Positions 27,396 to 38,195 of a DNA stretch of 64,000 bases are shown here, piece after piece. The translations under genes were made by a program, and so were the position numbers. Each line of letters begins with the position of its first letter. Within the stretch, counting starts at the first letter, position 1. Where the stretch lies: the NCBI RefSeq assembly GCF_003318235.1, contig NZ_QOCG01000011.1:340456-404455 (forward strand). The letters are read 5' to 3'. A model generated the notes under the pieces. That model saw nothing but the letters and a program-made list of their open reading frames with translations. It ran no database searches and had not been told where the DNA came from. This DNA comes from Loktanella sp. D2R18 (lineage in GTDB: Bacteria; Pseudomonadota; Alphaproteobacteria; Rhodobacterales; Rhodobacteraceae).

Positions 27396-28165
27396 GTGTT
27401 TTCCTTATTGTACTTATTGATCACGGTCAGCCCGTGCATCGTCAGATCGTCGTCATATGAATCGAACAGATTGTCCGCTTGTTGGAACAGGGGTGCGAGC
27501 CCCCCGGTTGCGATAACTTTCATGGGCGTATCGCGTTCCGCTTTGATCCGCGCACATATCTCGCGGACCAACCCGATGTAACCCCAAAAGACACCAGATT
27601 GCATGCAAGCCACAGTATTTGTGCCCACAACACGCTGCGGCATGGTGATATCGACATGCGGCAATGCGGCGGCAGCATTGTGCAGCGCTTCAAGGCTCAG
27701 ATTGACGCCCGGTGCGATCACACCACCGACATAGGCCCCGTCTGTGTCAACCACGTCAAATGTGGTCGCCGTGCCAAAATCAACAACGATCAGGTTACCA
27801 CCAAAACGGTCATAGGCGCCGGCCGCGTTCACAATCCGGTCTGGCCCGACGGCTGTTCCTTCATCGACACGCGGCTGCTGTGCAAGCAAGCAATCAGATT
27901 TGCCAACCACCAAGGGGCGACAATTGAAATAGCGATCGGACAGGACACGCAGATTGAACACGACGCGCGGAACAGTCGAGCTGATGATCATCTCAGTAAT
28001 TTCAACATCCAGCTGTTGCACAGCCATCAAGGTGGACAGCCAGACGTAATATTGATCCGCCGTGCGCTGCCATTCAGTACTGGTGCGCCATGTCGCGATA
28101 AAGCTGTCTCCATCCCATATAGAGAACACAGTATTGGTATTGCCGCAGTCAATCGCCAAAAGCAT
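27392..28165 (-). CDS. coaX: Type III pantothenate kinase
   Basis: The 257-residue protein has the ASKHA-fold motifs AIDCGNTNTVFSIWDG (P-loop), the GPDRIVNAAGAY block, and DFGTATTFDVV (about 126-136). It phosphorylates pantothenate in the first step of coenzyme A synthesis, using a monovalent cation and with weak ATP affinity. It lies 14 bp after birA and overlaps the RNase J gene, so it is expressed as part of the same cluster. Confidence 0.95.
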   Translation of the reverse strand: MLLAIDCGNTNTVFSIWDGDSFIATWRTSTEWQRTADQYYVWLSTLMAVQQLDVEITEMIISSTVPRVVFNLRVLSDRYFNCRPLVVGKSDCLLAQQPRVDEGTAVGPDRIVNAAGAYDRFGGNLIVVDFGTATTFDVVDTDGAYVGGVIAPGVNLSLEALHNAAAALPHVDITMPQRVVGTNTVACMQSGVFWGYIGLVREICARIKAERDTPMKVIATGGLAPLFQQADNLFDSYDDDLTMHGLTVINKYNKENT

Positions 28166-28179
28166 GGGTTATCTCCCGT

Positions 28180-28938
28180 CTAAAAATACACGTCCGCAGC
28201 CGCGATTACACGTTCGCCTCGCGCCGTCTGCAACACCAGATTGCCATCCATATCAACCGTATCAAAGCGCCCTGTGATTTCTTCACGCCCGGTGCGGGCG
28301 GTGATCACTTCGCCCAAGCGCGCGGCTTTGGACAACCAATCGTCGCGAATACGCGCGAAACCGAAGCTACGCAAATTTTCTTCTTGGGTCGCGTATGCCT
28401 CTGCAAGCACCGATAGGAAATCGACCGGGTCAACATCCCACCCGCCAGTGGCCCGCAAGCTGGTGGGCGCAAAGGCTGCGTTTTCGACCGCCTGCGGCGT
28501 CGTGACAAGGTTCACGCCGATCCCGATTGAAAGCCAATCGACGCGCGACCCCTGCCCGCTGCTTTCGAGCAAAATCCCAGCGACCTTTCCACCAGACAAT
28601 AGCACGTCATTCGGCCATTTCTGCGCCAGCTTTTCAGGTTGCACATAGACAGATAGCGCTGCCCCCAACGCATTCGCGGCAACAAATGACCGTTGGGCCG
28701 CTTCTGCAAGCGTGCAATCAGGCCTAAATACGAGCGTGGCGATCAGATTACCCGCGGGATCCACCCAAGGCCGCCCACGGCGCCCGCGCCCCGCGGTTTG
28801 GGTATGTGCCATTATCCAAGTGGGGTGTTCTAAGGTCGGCGCGAGGCGTGCCGCCTCGGCCATCGTGCTATCCACACTGTCGAGAATGACACGCGCGTAG
28901 CCATCAGGCCAATGCGCGTGTGTATTGTCAGTGAACAA
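28180..28938 (-). CDS. birA: Biotin-[acetyl-CoA-carboxylase] ligase
   Basis: The protein has about 252 residues from TTG 28938, which overlaps the nuoN stop; a start at 28962 would lie deeper in nuoN. The catalytic biotin-binding motif is GRGRRGRPW (about 51-59), and KWPNDVLL is conserved. There is no N-terminal HTH domain, so it is a ligase only, not a repressor. It transfers biotin to the BCCP subunit of acetyl-CoA carboxylase. The start is the least certain part. Confidence 0.88.
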   Translation of the reverse strand: MFTDNTHAHWPDGYARVILDSVDSTMAEAARLAPTLEHPTWIMAHTQTAGRGRRGRPWVDPAGNLIATLVFRPDCTLAEAAQRSFVAANALGAALSVYVQPEKLAQKWPNDVLLSGGKVAGILLESSGQGSRVDWLSIGIGVNLVTTPQAVENAAFAPTSLRATGGWDVDPVDFLSVLAEAYATQEENLRSFGFARIRDDWLSKAARLGEVITARTGREEITGRFDTVDMDGNLVLQTARGERVIAAADVYF

Positions 28939-30364
28939 GCGCTTCTGCCGCAGCTTGGGCAATCGGTTCGATTCCGAACAGGTTGATCACGCCGATCAAC
29001 ATCGCCAAGGAAGCCGCCATCAAGAAGCCCCATAGAACAGGGTTCATCTTGCCATCCAATTGCTCCGTTTCTTCGCCGAAGTACATGTAGTACACGATGC
29101 GCAGGTAATAAAACGCGCCGATCACAGAAGCGATCACACCCGCAACTGCCAACCACGCCAAACCGGCATCAAAGGCCGCACGCAGCACGTAGAACTTACC
29201 AAAAAAGCCAACCATTGGCGGCACCCCTGCAAGGCTGAACATCAAGACCAGCAGCGCAAGTGCGCGTAGCGGCTGGCGCTTGGAATACATCTTGAGGCTC
29301 TCGATTGAGGTCACCGGGCGGCCATCACGTTCCATCCCAAGGATAAACGCAAAGGCGCCGATGTTCATGGTCACATAGATCGCCATGTAGATCAGCATCG
29401 CCTGCACGCCCAAAACTGTGCCTGCCGCCAAGCCCATCAAAGCAAAGCCCATATGCGCAATGGATGAATAAGCCATCAGACGTTTGATGTCTTTTTGTCC
29501 AATCGCTGCTACCGCGCCAAGGAACATAGATACGACTGCAAGCAAAGCTACGATCTGCTGCCAATCGGACACGATGTGGCCAAATGCGTCGTGCACAACC
29601 CGTGCAAACATAGCCATTGCTGCGAATTTTGGCGCTGTCGCAAAGAAAGCCGTCACAGGTGTTGGTGAGCCTTCGTATACATCCGGTGTCCACATGTGGA
29701 AAGGTGCCGCCGAGACTTTGAATGCAAGACCCGAGACCAAGAACACGATGCCGAACAGCAGGCCCAACGATGGGTGATGCGCGCTCGCCTCGATGATGCC
29801 GCTGAACAATGTTGTCCCGGCGAAACCATAAGTCAAAGACGCGCCGTAAAGCAGCAGACCTGATGACAGCGCGCCAAGAACAAAGTATTTCAGCCCGGCT
29901 TCGGTCGATTTCACGCTATCGCGGCGCAATGACGCCACAACGTAAAGTGACAGCGATTGAAGCTCTAGCCCCATATACAGCGCCATCAGATCGCCAGCCG
30001 AGACCATGACCATCATCCCGACGACCGACAGGGCCACAAGGATCGGGTATTCAAAGCGCAGCAACCCGCGGCGCTTCATATAGGCTTCGGACATCATCAA
30101 AACAGCGGCGGCAGAGAGCAAAATCGCGACCTTCGCAAAGCGCGAGAAGCCATCATCGTTGAACATGCCGTCAAAGGCGGTCTGTGTGCCCTGCCCGTTT
30201 ATGCCAATCCAAAGGCCCATCAGGACAAAAAGCCCCGATGTCACCCATGTCAGCAACGACGCGGATTTGTCTTTGTTGGTGTAAACCGCCGCCAGCAAGG
30301 CCAGCATGGCATAGATAGCCAGCAGGATTTCAGGCATGACGATTTGGATATCTGCGGAAATCAT
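28928..30364 (-). CDS. nuoN: NADH-quinone oxidoreductase subunit N
   Basis: This 478-residue antiporter-like membrane subunit of complex I has about 13-14 hydrophobic helices. Proton-channel residues are suggested by the Glu in [13 protein letters not shown] and Lys in the [11 protein letters not shown] region. It is at the distal end of the membrane arm with NuoL and NuoM. The stop overlaps the birA start; nuoM ends 12 bp upstream. Confidence 0.96.
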   Translation of the reverse strand: MISADIQIVMPEILLAIYAMLALLAAVYTNKDKSASLLTWVTSGLFVLMGLWIGINGQGTQTAFDGMFNDDGFSRFAKVAILLSAAAVLMMSEAYMKRRGLLRFEYPILVALSVVGMMVMVSAGDLMALYMGLELQSLSLYVVASLRRDSVKSTEAGLKYFVLGALSSGLLLYGASLTYGFAGTTLFSGIIEASAHHPSLGLLFGIVFLVSGLAFKVSAAPFHMWTPDVYEGSPTPVTAFFATAPKFAAMAMFARVVHDAFGHIVSDWQQIVALLAVVSMFLGAVAAIGQKDIKRLMAYSSIAHMGFALMGLAAGTVLGVQAMLIYMAIYVTMNIGAFAFILGMERDGRPVTSIESLKMYSKRQPLRALALLVLMFSLAGVPPMVGFFGKFYVLRAAFDAGLAWLAVAGVIASVIGAFYYLRIVYYMYFGEETEQLDGKMNPVLWGFLMAASLAMLIGVINLFGIEPIAQAAAEALVH

Positions 30365-30376
30365 GTCATCCGTTCC

Positions 30377-31924
30377 TTAATGCGACGCTACTGGGGTGAC
30401 GGGAGCAAAGCCCGCGACAGCCGTTTCGTAATTTTCAACCAATGCTTCAACGCTTGGCCCAATGATATCAAGAACCAGCGCCGGGTAGACACCCAGCAGC
30501 AATGTCATGGTAACCAGCGGGACAAAGATCAGCTTTTCACGCTTGGTCATATCGGTGATGGATTTCAGGCTTTCTTTGATCAGATCACCCATGACAACCC
30601 GGCGATAAAGCCAAAGCGCATAAGCCGCCGAGAAAATAACGCCAGTGGTCGCGATGGCTGCCACCCAAGTGTTCACTTGGAATATCCCGACCAGCACCAA
30701 GAATTCGCCGATAAACCCAGACGTCCCCGGCAGGCCAACATTGGCCATGGTAAAGAACATAAAGATCAGCGCATAGGCCGGCATCCGGTTCACCAACCCG
30801 CCATAGGCGTCGATTTCGCGGGTATGCATTCGGTCATAGATCACGCCGACACATAGGAACAAAGCGCCGGAAATAAAGCCGTGGCTGATCATTTGGAAGA
30901 TCGCACCGTCTATGCCTTGTTGGTTAACGGCAAAGATCCCCATCGTCACGTAACCCATGTGGGCAACCGATGAATAGGCTATCAGCTTTTTCATGTCCTC
31001 TTGGACCAGTGCAACCAGCGATGTGTAAACAATCGCGATTGCTGACAGCCAAAGCACAAGCGGCCCCATGACCTCGGACCCGATTGGGAACATTGGCAAG
31101 CTGAACCGCAAGAAACCGTAGCCACCCATTTTCAGCAGGATCGCCGCCAGCACAACAGAACCCGCTGTCGGGGCTTGCACGTGCGCGTCAGGCAACCATG
31201 TGTGAACCGGCCACATAGGCATTTTCACGGCAAATGATGCAAAGAACGCAATCCACATCAAGGTCTGCGCGCCGCCCATGATGTTCAGGCCAAGCACAGT
31301 GATTGGGTCAGAGGCAAAGCTGACTTCTGGGGACAGCAACAGCGCAATGTCAGTGGTGCCCGCGTGGTAGAACATCGCGACCATAGCAACCAACATCAAC
31401 ACCGAGCCAAGGAAGGTATAAAGGAAGAACTTGAAAGATGCGTAAATCCGGTTCTTGCCGCCCCAGATCCCGATGATCAAGAACATTGGGATCAGACCCG
31501 CTTCAAAGAACAGGTAGAACAACACCAGATCAAGCGCCATGAACACGCCCAACATCAATGTTTCCAAAAGCAGGAAGGCGATCATGTATTCTTTGACGCG
31601 CGTGGTCACATTCCAGCAAGAAGCAAACACAAGCGGCATCAAGAATGTGGTCAACATCACGAATAGAATGCTGATCCCGTCAACGCCCATCTTATATTGC
31701 AGACCTGCCAACCATGTGCGTTCTTCGACAAACTGAAAACCAGTGTCAGACGGGTCAAAGTTCGAAAGGATAAACAGAGACACCACAAAGGTAACCAACG
31801 ATGTGCTCATCGCGACCCATTTTGCATTTCTCTGTGCCGCCGCATCATCGCCACGCAATAGAAGCGCGAGAATGATAGCCCCGCCCAGCGGGATGAACGT
31901 CGTAAGCGAAAGGATATTGCTCAT
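30377..31924 (-). CDS. nuoM: NADH-quinone oxidoreductase subunit M
   Basis: This 515-residue antiporter-like subunit has about 14 hydrophobic helices and the conserved segments [17 protein letters not shown] (essential Glu), [14 protein letters not shown], and [15 protein letters not shown]. It pumps protons in the complex I membrane arm. The ATG overlaps the nuoL stop by one base (TAATG), indicating coupling. Confidence 0.96.
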   Translation of the reverse strand: MSNILSLTTFIPLGGAIILALLLRGDDAAAQRNAKWVAMSTSLVTFVVSLFILSNFDPSDTGFQFVEERTWLAGLQYKMGVDGISILFVMLTTFLMPLVFASCWNVTTRVKEYMIAFLLLETLMLGVFMALDLVLFYLFFEAGLIPMFLIIGIWGGKNRIYASFKFFLYTFLGSVLMLVAMVAMFYHAGTTDIALLLSPEVSFASDPITVLGLNIMGGAQTLMWIAFFASFAVKMPMWPVHTWLPDAHVQAPTAGSVVLAAILLKMGGYGFLRFSLPMFPIGSEVMGPLVLWLSAIAIVYTSLVALVQEDMKKLIAYSSVAHMGYVTMGIFAVNQQGIDGAIFQMISHGFISGALFLCVGVIYDRMHTREIDAYGGLVNRMPAYALIFMFFTMANVGLPGTSGFIGEFLVLVGIFQVNTWVAAIATTGVIFSAAYALWLYRRVVMGDLIKESLKSITDMTKREKLIFVPLVTMTLLLGVYPALVLDIIGPSVEALVENYETAVAGFAPVTPVASH

Positions 31925-34008
31925 TAGTGCGCCCCCCCTGACATCGACACAATGGTCAGCAGCACCGTGATCCCAATAACCATGCCCAATGCATAGGTGA
32001 ACACATAACCAGACTGCGCACGACCGGCGAGCCTTGTGAAGAATGGAATGATGCCCATGGTCAAACCGTTAATCCCACCATCAATGAGTTGCGTATCTCC
32101 GCGTTTCCAGAAGAACCGACCAATGGCCATCGCGGGCCGTACAAAGATCAGATCGTACAGCTCGTCAAAGTACCATTTGTTAAGCAAGAACCGATAAAGC
32201 GGTGCTTGTTGCGTCGCCAGTTTGCCCGGCAGATCAGGACGACGGATATACATCAAGAACGCGAGGCCAAAGCCCAAGATCATCGCAATGAACGGCGATA
32301 CCTTGACCCATGTCGGCGTATGGTGAGCGTCGTCCATCACGTGATTGTCGTCAGCCATAAAGATGGCACCTTTACCTGGCACTGAGGCATGTTCTGCATC
32401 AGTAGCATGATCATCCGTTGCGTGATCATCGCCATGCGCATCCGCTTCACCGTGGCCTGCATCTGAATGCATTTCCGCGTCCGCAATCCCAAAGAAAGTT
32501 TCGACCTTATGGTGATCGCCAAAGAATGAATTATACCAAAGCATCCCAGAGAACACCGCACCAAGACCAAGAACACCCAGCGGGATCAGCATAACCATCG
32601 GGCTTTCATGCGCGTGGTCATGTGTATGCTTATCGCCACGCGGTTTGCCGTAGAAAGTCATGAACATCAGACGCCAGCTGTAGAAACTGGTCATGAAGGC
32701 CGCAATCACAAGCATCCAGAACGCATAGCCACCGGATGTGCCTGCAAAGGCGCTCTCGATCACCGCATCCTTAGATAGGAAACCCGCGAAACCAATGTGT
32801 GTCAGCGGGATACCCACCCCGGTGATCGCCAAGGTGCCGATCATCATCGCCCAGAACGTATAGGGGATCTTTTTACGCAGACCGCCGTAGTTCCGCATGT
32901 CTTGTTCATGATGCATCGCGTGGATCACAGAGCCCGCACCAAGGAACAGCATTGCTTTAAAGAACGCATGTGTCAGCAAGTGGAACATCGCGACTGAATA
33001 AACGCCCACACCCGCAGCCACAAACATGTAGCCCAGCTGCGAACAGGTTGAATATGCGATGACGCGTTTGATGTCGTTTTGAACAAGGCCCACGGTTGCC
33101 GCGAAAAACGCGGTTGTGGCACCCAAGAAAACGATAAACGCGGTGGTTTCCGGCGCATATTCCATCAATGGCGACATGCGACACACAAGGAAGACACCAG
33201 CCGTAACCATGGTCGCAGCGTGGATCAGCGCAGATACAGGCGTTGGCCCTTCCATCGCGTCTGGCAACCATGTGTGCAGGATCAATTGCGCCGATTTCCC
33301 CATCGCACCGATGAACAACAGCATAGCGATCAGGTTCGTTGCGGACCAATCTTTCCAAAGGAAGTGCAGGTTTTGTTCGGCTATGTGCGGGATTTCAGCA
33401 AAGATATCGTCGAAATCTACACTATCCGTCATCATATACAGCGCAAAGATACCCAGCGCGAAACCAAAGTCACCGACACGGTTCACGACAAACGCTTTGA
33501 TCGCAGCAGCACCAGCAGAGGGCTTTTTGTAGTAAAAACCAATCAGCAGGTATGAAGCAACGCCCACGCCTTCCCAGCCAAAGAACATCTGAACAAGGTT
33601 GTCAGAGGTGACAAGCATCAACATCGCAAAGGTAAAGAACGACAGATACGCAAAGAAGCGGGCCTTGTAGTTCTGGCCTTCACTAAAGTGTTCATCATGG
33701 GCCATGTAGCCGAATGAATAGAGGTGAACCAACGCAGAAACGGTCGTGATCACGATCAACATGATCGCGGTCAAACGGTCCATACGGATCGACCAATCAG
33801 TCGACAGTGTGCCGCTTTCGATCCACTTTAGAATAACGATTGGATCATCAGGGAAGTTTCCGCGAAAGAACACGATCCATGACAGGAAAGCTGCCAGAAA
33901 CAACAGGCCGGTGGTGATCCACTGCGCGGCGGTTTCGCCGATCAGTTTCCAACCAAAGCCGCCAATAAGCGCGCCCACAAGCGGGGCAAATAGGATGGTG
34001 GTTTCCAT
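31924..34008 (-). CDS. nuoL: NADH-quinone oxidoreductase subunit L
   Basis: This 694-residue terminal antiporter-like subunit has the conserved [17 protein letters not shown] (essential Glu), [24 protein letters not shown], and [17 protein letters not shown]-terminal amphipathic lateral helix region is expected after residue 550. Just before it, about residues 505-550 form a His/Asp-rich loop with alternating HG, DDH and DAEH repeats that is much richer in His than the E. coli protein. It is followed by nuoM (TAATG overlap) and lies 5 bp after nuoK. Confidence 0.96.
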   Translation of the reverse strand: METTILFAPLVGALIGGFGWKLIGETAAQWITTGLLFLAAFLSWIVFFRGNFPDDPIVILKWIESGTLSTDWSIRMDRLTAIMLIVITTVSALVHLYSFGYMAHDEHFSEGQNYKARFFAYLSFFTFAMLMLVTSDNLVQMFFGWEGVGVASYLLIGFYYKKPSAGAAAIKAFVVNRVGDFGFALGIFALYMMTDSVDFDDIFAEIPHIAEQNLHFLWKDWSATNLIAMLLFIGAMGKSAQLILHTWLPDAMEGPTPVSALIHAATMVTAGVFLVCRMSPLMEYAPETTAFIVFLGATTAFFAATVGLVQNDIKRVIAYSTCSQLGYMFVAAGVGVYSVAMFHLLTHAFFKAMLFLGAGSVIHAMHHEQDMRNYGGLRKKIPYTFWAMMIGTLAITGVGIPLTHIGFAGFLSKDAVIESAFAGTSGGYAFWMLVIAAFMTSFYSWRLMFMTFYGKPRGDKHTHDHAHESPMVMLIPLGVLGLGAVFSGMLWYNSFFGDHHKVETFFGIADAEMHSDAGHGEADAHGDDHATDDHATDAEHASVPGKGAIFMADDNHVMDDAHHTPTWVKVSPFIAMILGFGLAFLMYIRRPDLPGKLATQQAPLYRFLLNKWYFDELYDLIFVRPAMAIGRFFWKRGDTQLIDGGINGLTMGIIPFFTRLAGRAQSGYVFTYALGMVIGITVLLTIVSMSGGAH

Positions 34009-34013
34009 GTGCC

Positions 34014-34319
34014 TTAACCCTTCATCACGTTGACGTCTTCAACGTCGATGGTTCCGCGGTTGCGGAAGAAACAAACCAGAATGGCCAGACCAATCGCAGC
34101 TTCAGCAGCGGCAACCGTCAGAACAAACAAGGTAAAGACCTGACCAACAAGGTCATCAAGGTAGCTTGAGAAAGCGACAAAGTTGATGTTCACCGCCAGC
34201 AGCATCAATTCGATGCTCATCAGCAAGATGATCACGTTTTTACGGTTCAAAAACAGGCCAAAGATGCCAATGACAAACAGGGCCGCAGCCACCGCGAGAT
34301 AATGTTCAAGTCCGATCAT
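34014..34319 (-). CDS. nuoK: NADH-quinone oxidoreductase subunit K
   Basis: The protein has 101 residues from ATG 34319, exactly the family length; the longer reading frame overlaps the 3' end of nuoJ and is spurious. Three transmembrane helices include the conserved glutamates in [12 protein letters not shown] and the [12 protein letters not shown] segment needed for proton transfer. It lies between nuoJ (46-bp gap) and nuoL. Confidence 0.96.
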   Translation of the reverse strand: MIGLEHYLAVAAALFVIGIFGLFLNRKNVIILLMSIELMLLAVNINFVAFSSYLDDLVGQVFTLFVLTVAAAEAAIGLAILVCFFRNRGTIDVEDVNVMKG

Positions 34320-34365
34320 CGTGTCATTCCTTCTAAGGCAAAAACGTACAAAGAGAATATCTTCA

Positions 34366-34971
34366 TCACAGCCCCTGCCCCGGTTTAACGTCTTTGAGTT
34401 CCATTGCTTTGGCCGGATCACGGTGCATTTGCGCGATCACGTTCTGGCGTTTGATATCCACGCGGTGGCGCAGCGTCAGCACAATCGCACCAATCATCGC
34501 GACTAGCAGGATAAGGCCTGCGAGCTGGAACAGCATGATGTATTTGTCATAGATCAGCATGCCCAAAGCAGCCGTGTTATCTGCATCGCCTTGTGGTGCG
34601 GCGACCCGCGCTGAAACCCCGTCCGAGAAATCCCAAACGCCAAAGGCCAACGCCAATTGCATGATAATCACGATCCCGATCAGCAAGGCCAGCGGCATGT
34701 ATTTCGCCATCTCAGCCTTGAGTTCGGCAAAATCGACATCCAGCATCATCACAACAAAAAGGAACAGTACCGCGACCGCGCCGACGTAAACGATGATCAA
34801 CAGCATCGCCACAAATTCAGCGCCAAGCGTCACGAACAGCCCTGCCGACGACAAGAACGCAAGGATCAGCCAAAGCACCGAGTGTACGGGGTTGCGGCTA
34901 ACCACTGTGAACAACCCGCCCACAACCGTGGAGATAGCAAATAGATAGAATGTGAACGCGAAAACACTCAT
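34366..34971 (-). CDS. nuoJ: NADH-quinone oxidoreductase subunit J
   Basis: The 201-residue protein has five hydrophobic helices; the third carries the conserved [17 protein letters not shown] block that contains the pi-bulge in known structures. The soluble tail (about 165-201) is polar. ATG overlaps the stop of the upstream carboxymuconolactone-decarboxylase-like gene (ATGA), so nuoJ translation is coupled to that accessory gene. Confidence 0.95.
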   Translation of the reverse strand: MSVFAFTFYLFAISTVVGGLFTVVSRNPVHSVLWLILAFLSSAGLFVTLGAEFVAMLLIIVYVGAVAVLFLFVVMMLDVDFAELKAEMAKYMPLALLIGIVIIMQLALAFGVWDFSDGVSARVAAPQGDADNTAALGMLIYDKYIMLFQLAGLILLVAMIGAIVLTLRHRVDIKRQNVIAQMHRDPAKAMELKDVKPGQGL

Positions 34972-35366
34972 GCGGTTTCGTCCTTTTCCAACACTTCATT
35001 GGCCAATTGCATGGCCTTATTCATGGCAGGCACACCGCCAAACATGCCCATCTGGGCGATTGTTTCGGCGATTTCCTGTTTCGTTGCACCCGCTTCGGTC
35101 AAATGCCGGACCGTCAGGCGAATTTGGGCTTCGGCTTGGGCACCCAGCACTGTCAGCCCCGCAAGGGTCAACAAAAGCCGAGTTTTGGCGTCAAGCCCAT
35201 CTGGGTTCACGCCCTTACCGAAAAACATTTCCATGGTTTCCTTTGGCATCGTCGGCCATAGGTTTTCAAATCCGGTAGGGGTAAAGGCATCCATGTCGAC
35301 ATTCATCGACTTGGCCCAATCCTGCCCCATCTTCATCATGGCTTCAAAAGGGTTTTGATCGTTCAT
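34968..35366 (-). CDS. Carboxymuconolactone decarboxylase/AhpD-like protein in the nuo operon
   Basis: The protein has 132 residues from ATG 35366, selected because it overlaps the DUF4259 stop. The C-terminal half fits the CMD family ([46 protein letters not shown] order of helices), but the CxxC of peroxidase-type AhpD is absent, so redox activity is unlikely. The N-terminal about 40 residues are Met-rich. It is embedded between nuoI and nuoJ with overlaps on both sides. Role unknown. Confidence 0.82.
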   Translation of the reverse strand: MNDQNPFEAMMKMGQDWAKSMNVDMDAFTPTGFENLWPTMPKETMEMFFGKGVNPDGLDAKTRLLLTLAGLTVLGAQAEAQIRLTVRHLTEAGATKQEIAETIAQMGMFGGVPAMNKAMQLANEVLEKDETA

Positions 35367-35782
35367 GCAGCATCCAATCGCGCACGCAACGTCTTCATCT
35401 GGGTGAGCCAATCGTCAAGCTCATCCGTTTCAGCCCAAAGATCATAAAGCTCTGACGTTTCGGCGTCGGCCATCAACGCTTCAAGTGCTTCGCTGGTGCG
35501 GGCCTGTACATTATCGATCTCTAACAGCGCATCTTTGTGGTTTTCAACCGGGTCTTCCAACTGATCCGCAAGATCCTCGTCCGGCTTGCCAAGGGCAGCA
35601 GCGACAACTTCGGCCAAGGCAATCACACCCGTACCGATATCACTTTCGACGTAGCCGCTGGCAACCGCGTCAGAACACGCGTCAAGAATATCGGTCGCCG
35701 CAGAGGCCCCAAATTCACCAAAATCGGTCAGCCAGTCCTGGCTGCCGTCATTGTCGAGTGATCCTACGCCCCAAGCGCCCAT
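35363..35782 (-). CDS. DUF4259 domain protein in the nuo operon
   Basis: This 139-residue acidic protein begins MGAWGVGSLDNDGSQDWL, the DUF4259 hallmark. No signal peptide or membrane helix. It is encoded 11 bp after nuoI and overlaps the next gene by 4 bp. DUF4259 proteins occur widely as stand-alone genes; no biochemical role is known to me. Its position suggests co-expression with complex I but not necessarily a structural role. Confidence 0.85.
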   Translation of the reverse strand: MGAWGVGSLDNDGSQDWLTDFGEFGASAATDILDACSDAVASGYVESDIGTGVIALAEVVAAALGKPDEDLADQLEDPVENHKDALLEIDNVQARTSEALEALMADAETSELYDLWAETDELDDWLTQMKTLRARLDAA

Positions 35783-35793
35783 CTTTTCTTCCC

Positions 35794-36288
35794 CTACCGG
35801 TACGGTGCGTCAAGCTCGAGATTGCGCGCAATCTCGGATTCCCAACGGTCGCCGTTCGCCAGCAGTTTTTCTTTGTCGTAATACAGTTCTTCGCGGGTTT
35901 CGGTGCTGAATTCGAAATTCGGCCCCTCAACAATTGCATCCACTGGGCAGGCTTCCTGGCAGAAACCGCAGTAGATGCATTTGGTCATATCAATGTCATA
36001 GCGCGTAGTGCGGCGGGACCCATCATCGCGGGGTTCCGCGTCAATGGTGATCGCTTGCGCCGGGCAAACGGCCTCGCACAATTTGCACGCAATACAGCGC
36101 TCTTCGCCATTCGCATAACGGCGCAACGCATGTTCGCCACGAAAACGCGGGGACAAAGGCCCCTTTTCATGTGGGTAGTTCAACGTGGCCTTGGGCGAGA
36201 AGAAATACTTCAACCCCAGTTTAAAACCGACATAGAAATCCTGCAGCAGGAAATACTTTACGGCGCGTGTGTAATCCATTTGGGTCAT
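35794..36288 (-). CDS. nuoI: NADH-quinone oxidoreductase subunit I
   Basis: The 164-residue protein has two 4Fe-4S motifs, [12 protein letters not shown] (about 63-74) and [12 protein letters not shown] (about 102-113), that hold clusters N6a and N6b on the path from NuoG/NuoD to NuoB. The N-terminal helix docks on the membrane arm. Length is normal. It starts 1 bp after the 252-residue accessory gene upstream. Confidence 0.97.
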   Translation of the reverse strand: MTQMDYTRAVKYFLLQDFYVGFKLGLKYFFSPKATLNYPHEKGPLSPRFRGEHALRRYANGEERCIACKLCEAVCPAQAITIDAEPRDDGSRRTTRYDIDMTKCIYCGFCQEACPVDAIVEGPNFEFSTETREELYYDKEKLLANGDRWESEIARNLELDAPYR

Positions 36289-36289
36289 C

Positions 36290-37048
36290 CTAGGTGAATT
36301 CCTCGCATCTTTCGGCTACGCTTGCAGGCTCAGTGTAGTGTTCATGCGCACGCATGAGATCGGCGTAGGCTGCATCTCTATCGTCTGGTAGAATGCTCGC
36401 AAAGTCTGTTTCGAAGTATGACCGCATAAACAAGAGATACTCCATCGGGCAATTTCCCGTATAAATTGATCGCGAAACGTTCCGCCACAACTCATCGCCC
36501 TTTTCGCCGAGGCCAGATGCCATCGGTGGATTTCTTACTTCTTCTGCAGAGGGCCAAATGCAGTCCATGAGGTCTAACAGATACAGCGCGCGACCATATT
36601 GCTCGGCCTCAACCTCAAGGTAGTTGTCGCTTTGAAGATGGTCCTCATCCGTGAGTAGATTCGTGTACTTAAGCTGTTCGACGATCCCGAATGCACCAAC
36701 AAACACAATAGCCAAGCCACGCTTATCGATGTCAGTCATCTGCGACGCTATGCTGTCCTTGCCTAGCGTCTCAAGCCATTGCATTTCGTCAGACTCATCG
36801 CCCATCCCAAACGGCGCTTCCATCAGCCGAAGAAGTTCTTCGTCCATAGTCGCGTCGCGTGCCGGCGTCGGGCAGGTATCAGCCACATACGTCATAATAG
36901 TCTCGGCAAATTCCTCCGCACGGTGATCATCCGCCAAAGAACCCGCACTGCTGTACCGCGCCCAAGCAAAGCTTAGGCAAACTGCGGCAGCAAGCGCGGC
37001 GCAACACAGCATCACTGTGCGGCGGGATATGATCGCTCGTAGGATCAA
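36290..37048 (-). CDS. Membrane-anchored protein of unknown function between nuoH and nuoI
   Basis: The 252-residue frame starts at TTG 37048, directly after the nuoH TAA; ATG 37012 is the alternative. An N-terminal basic stretch (RAIISRR) and a hydrophobic helix (about 12-30) suggest a signal anchor or signal peptide, so the rest, acidic and Cys-containing (TCPT, DCIW, GNCP, ERCE), would be periplasmic. Four to six cysteines could form disulfides. I recognise no family. Both neighbours are 0-1 bp away, so it is cotranscribed with complex I genes. It may be a recent insertion because other nuo clusters have nuoI right after nuoH. Confidence 0.6.
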   Translation of the reverse strand: MILRAIISRRTVMLCCAALAAAVCLSFAWARYSSAGSLADDHRAEEFAETIMTYVADTCPTPARDATMDEELLRLMEAPFGMGDESDEMQWLETLGKDSIASQMTDIDKRGLAIVFVGAFGIVEQLKYTNLLTDEDHLQSDNYLEVEAEQYGRALYLLDLMDCIWPSAEEVRNPPMASGLGEKGDELWRNVSRSIYTGNCPMEYLLFMRSYFETDFASILPDDRDAAYADLMRAHEHYTEPASVAERCEEFT

Positions 37049-38089
37049 TTAACCACCCATTGTCCAGCGTGCCCAGAAACCGCCGAGCACTTCGAATTTT
37101 GCGAGGAATGACACTAGAACCACCCAGAAGAGTGAGAGCGGCAAGAAGACTTTCCAGCCGATCCGCATCAGTTGGTCATAGCGGTAGCGTGGTGTGATCG
37201 CCTTGACCATTGAGAAGACAAAGAAACAGCCAGCCATTTTCAGCACCATCCACAGGATACCATCTGGCAGGCCCGGAATTGGTGACAACCAGCCGCCAAA
37301 GAACAGCAGTGAAATCAGCGCGCACATCAGTACGACGGCCATCAATTCACCGATCATAAACAGCAAGAACGGTGTTGATGAATATTCAACCTGATACCCC
37401 GCAACCAGTTCGGATTCCGCTTCGGGAAGGTCAAACGGTGGGCGGTTGGTCTCAGCCAGTGCAGAGATAAAGAAGAGAAACAGCATCGGGAAATGCGCAA
37501 CCCAATACCAGTTGAACAGGCCGGCCTTGCCGTCTTGGGCCGCGACGATATCGCCAAAGTTCATGGAACCGGTTGAGATAATCACACCGATGATGATTAG
37601 GCCCAGCGAGACTTCGTAAGAAATCATCTGCGCGGCAGACCGTAGTGAACCAAGGAATGGGTATTTCGAGTTCGACGCCCACCCGCCCATGATCACACCG
37701 TAAACCTCGAGCGAGGACACCGCGAAGACAAACAGAATGGCCACGTTGATGTTGGACAGCACCCAACCATCGTTGAACGGGATCACCGACCATGCGACCA
37801 CGGCCAGCACGAACGAAATCATCGGCGCAAGGAAGAAGACAAATTTGTCAGCACCCGCAGGGACGACGATTTCTTTGACGATGTATTTCAAGAAATCCGC
37901 AAAGGATTGCAGCAAACCAAAGGCACCAACCATGTTTGGCCCTTTGCGCATCTGGACGGCGGCCCAGATTTTACGGTCCGCATACATCAAGAACGCCAAA
38001 GCGACCAGCAATGGGACCAGAACCAGCAAACACTGGGCCAAAATCACAAGGACGATCCCAAGGTTGGTATTGGTGAAGAACTCGACCAT
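37049..38089 (-). CDS. nuoH: NADH-quinone oxidoreductase subunit H
   Basis: The protein has 346 residues from ATG 38089 (MVEFFTNTN); the longer upstream start is unlikely. About eight membrane helices contain the conserved quinone-chamber segments [15 protein letters not shown] and [20 protein letters not shown]. NuoH links the peripheral arm to the membrane arm and forms part of the quinone site. There is a 106-bp gap to nuoG that holds two short hairpins (GGGG-TTCG-CCCC and CAGCC-TTTT-GGCTG on the minus strand). Confidence 0.96.
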   Translation of the reverse strand: MVEFFTNTNLGIVLVILAQCLLVLVPLLVALAFLMYADRKIWAAVQMRKGPNMVGAFGLLQSFADFLKYIVKEIVVPAGADKFVFFLAPMISFVLAVVAWSVIPFNDGWVLSNINVAILFVFAVSSLEVYGVIMGGWASNSKYPFLGSLRSAAQMISYEVSLGLIIIGVIISTGSMNFGDIVAAQDGKAGLFNWYWVAHFPMLFLFFISALAETNRPPFDLPEAESELVAGYQVEYSSTPFLLFMIGELMAVVLMCALISLLFFGGWLSPIPGLPDGILWMVLKMAGCFFVFSMVKAITPRYRYDQLMRIGWKVFLPLSLFWVVLVSFLAKFEVLGGFWARWTMGG

Positions 38090-38195
38090 ATTTATTCCCT
38101 CACACCATGAACTGGTGCCATCTTGACGCGGCGCGCGTGTTTGTCGTGCCACTGGTGCCAGCCAAAAGGCTGCAATTTATGGGGCGAACCCCGTC

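Noticed and set aside
34422..34600. Extended NuoK start at 34421
   Set aside because: The extension overlaps the nuoJ 3' end and the ATG at 34319 gives the exact conserved length of 101 residues.
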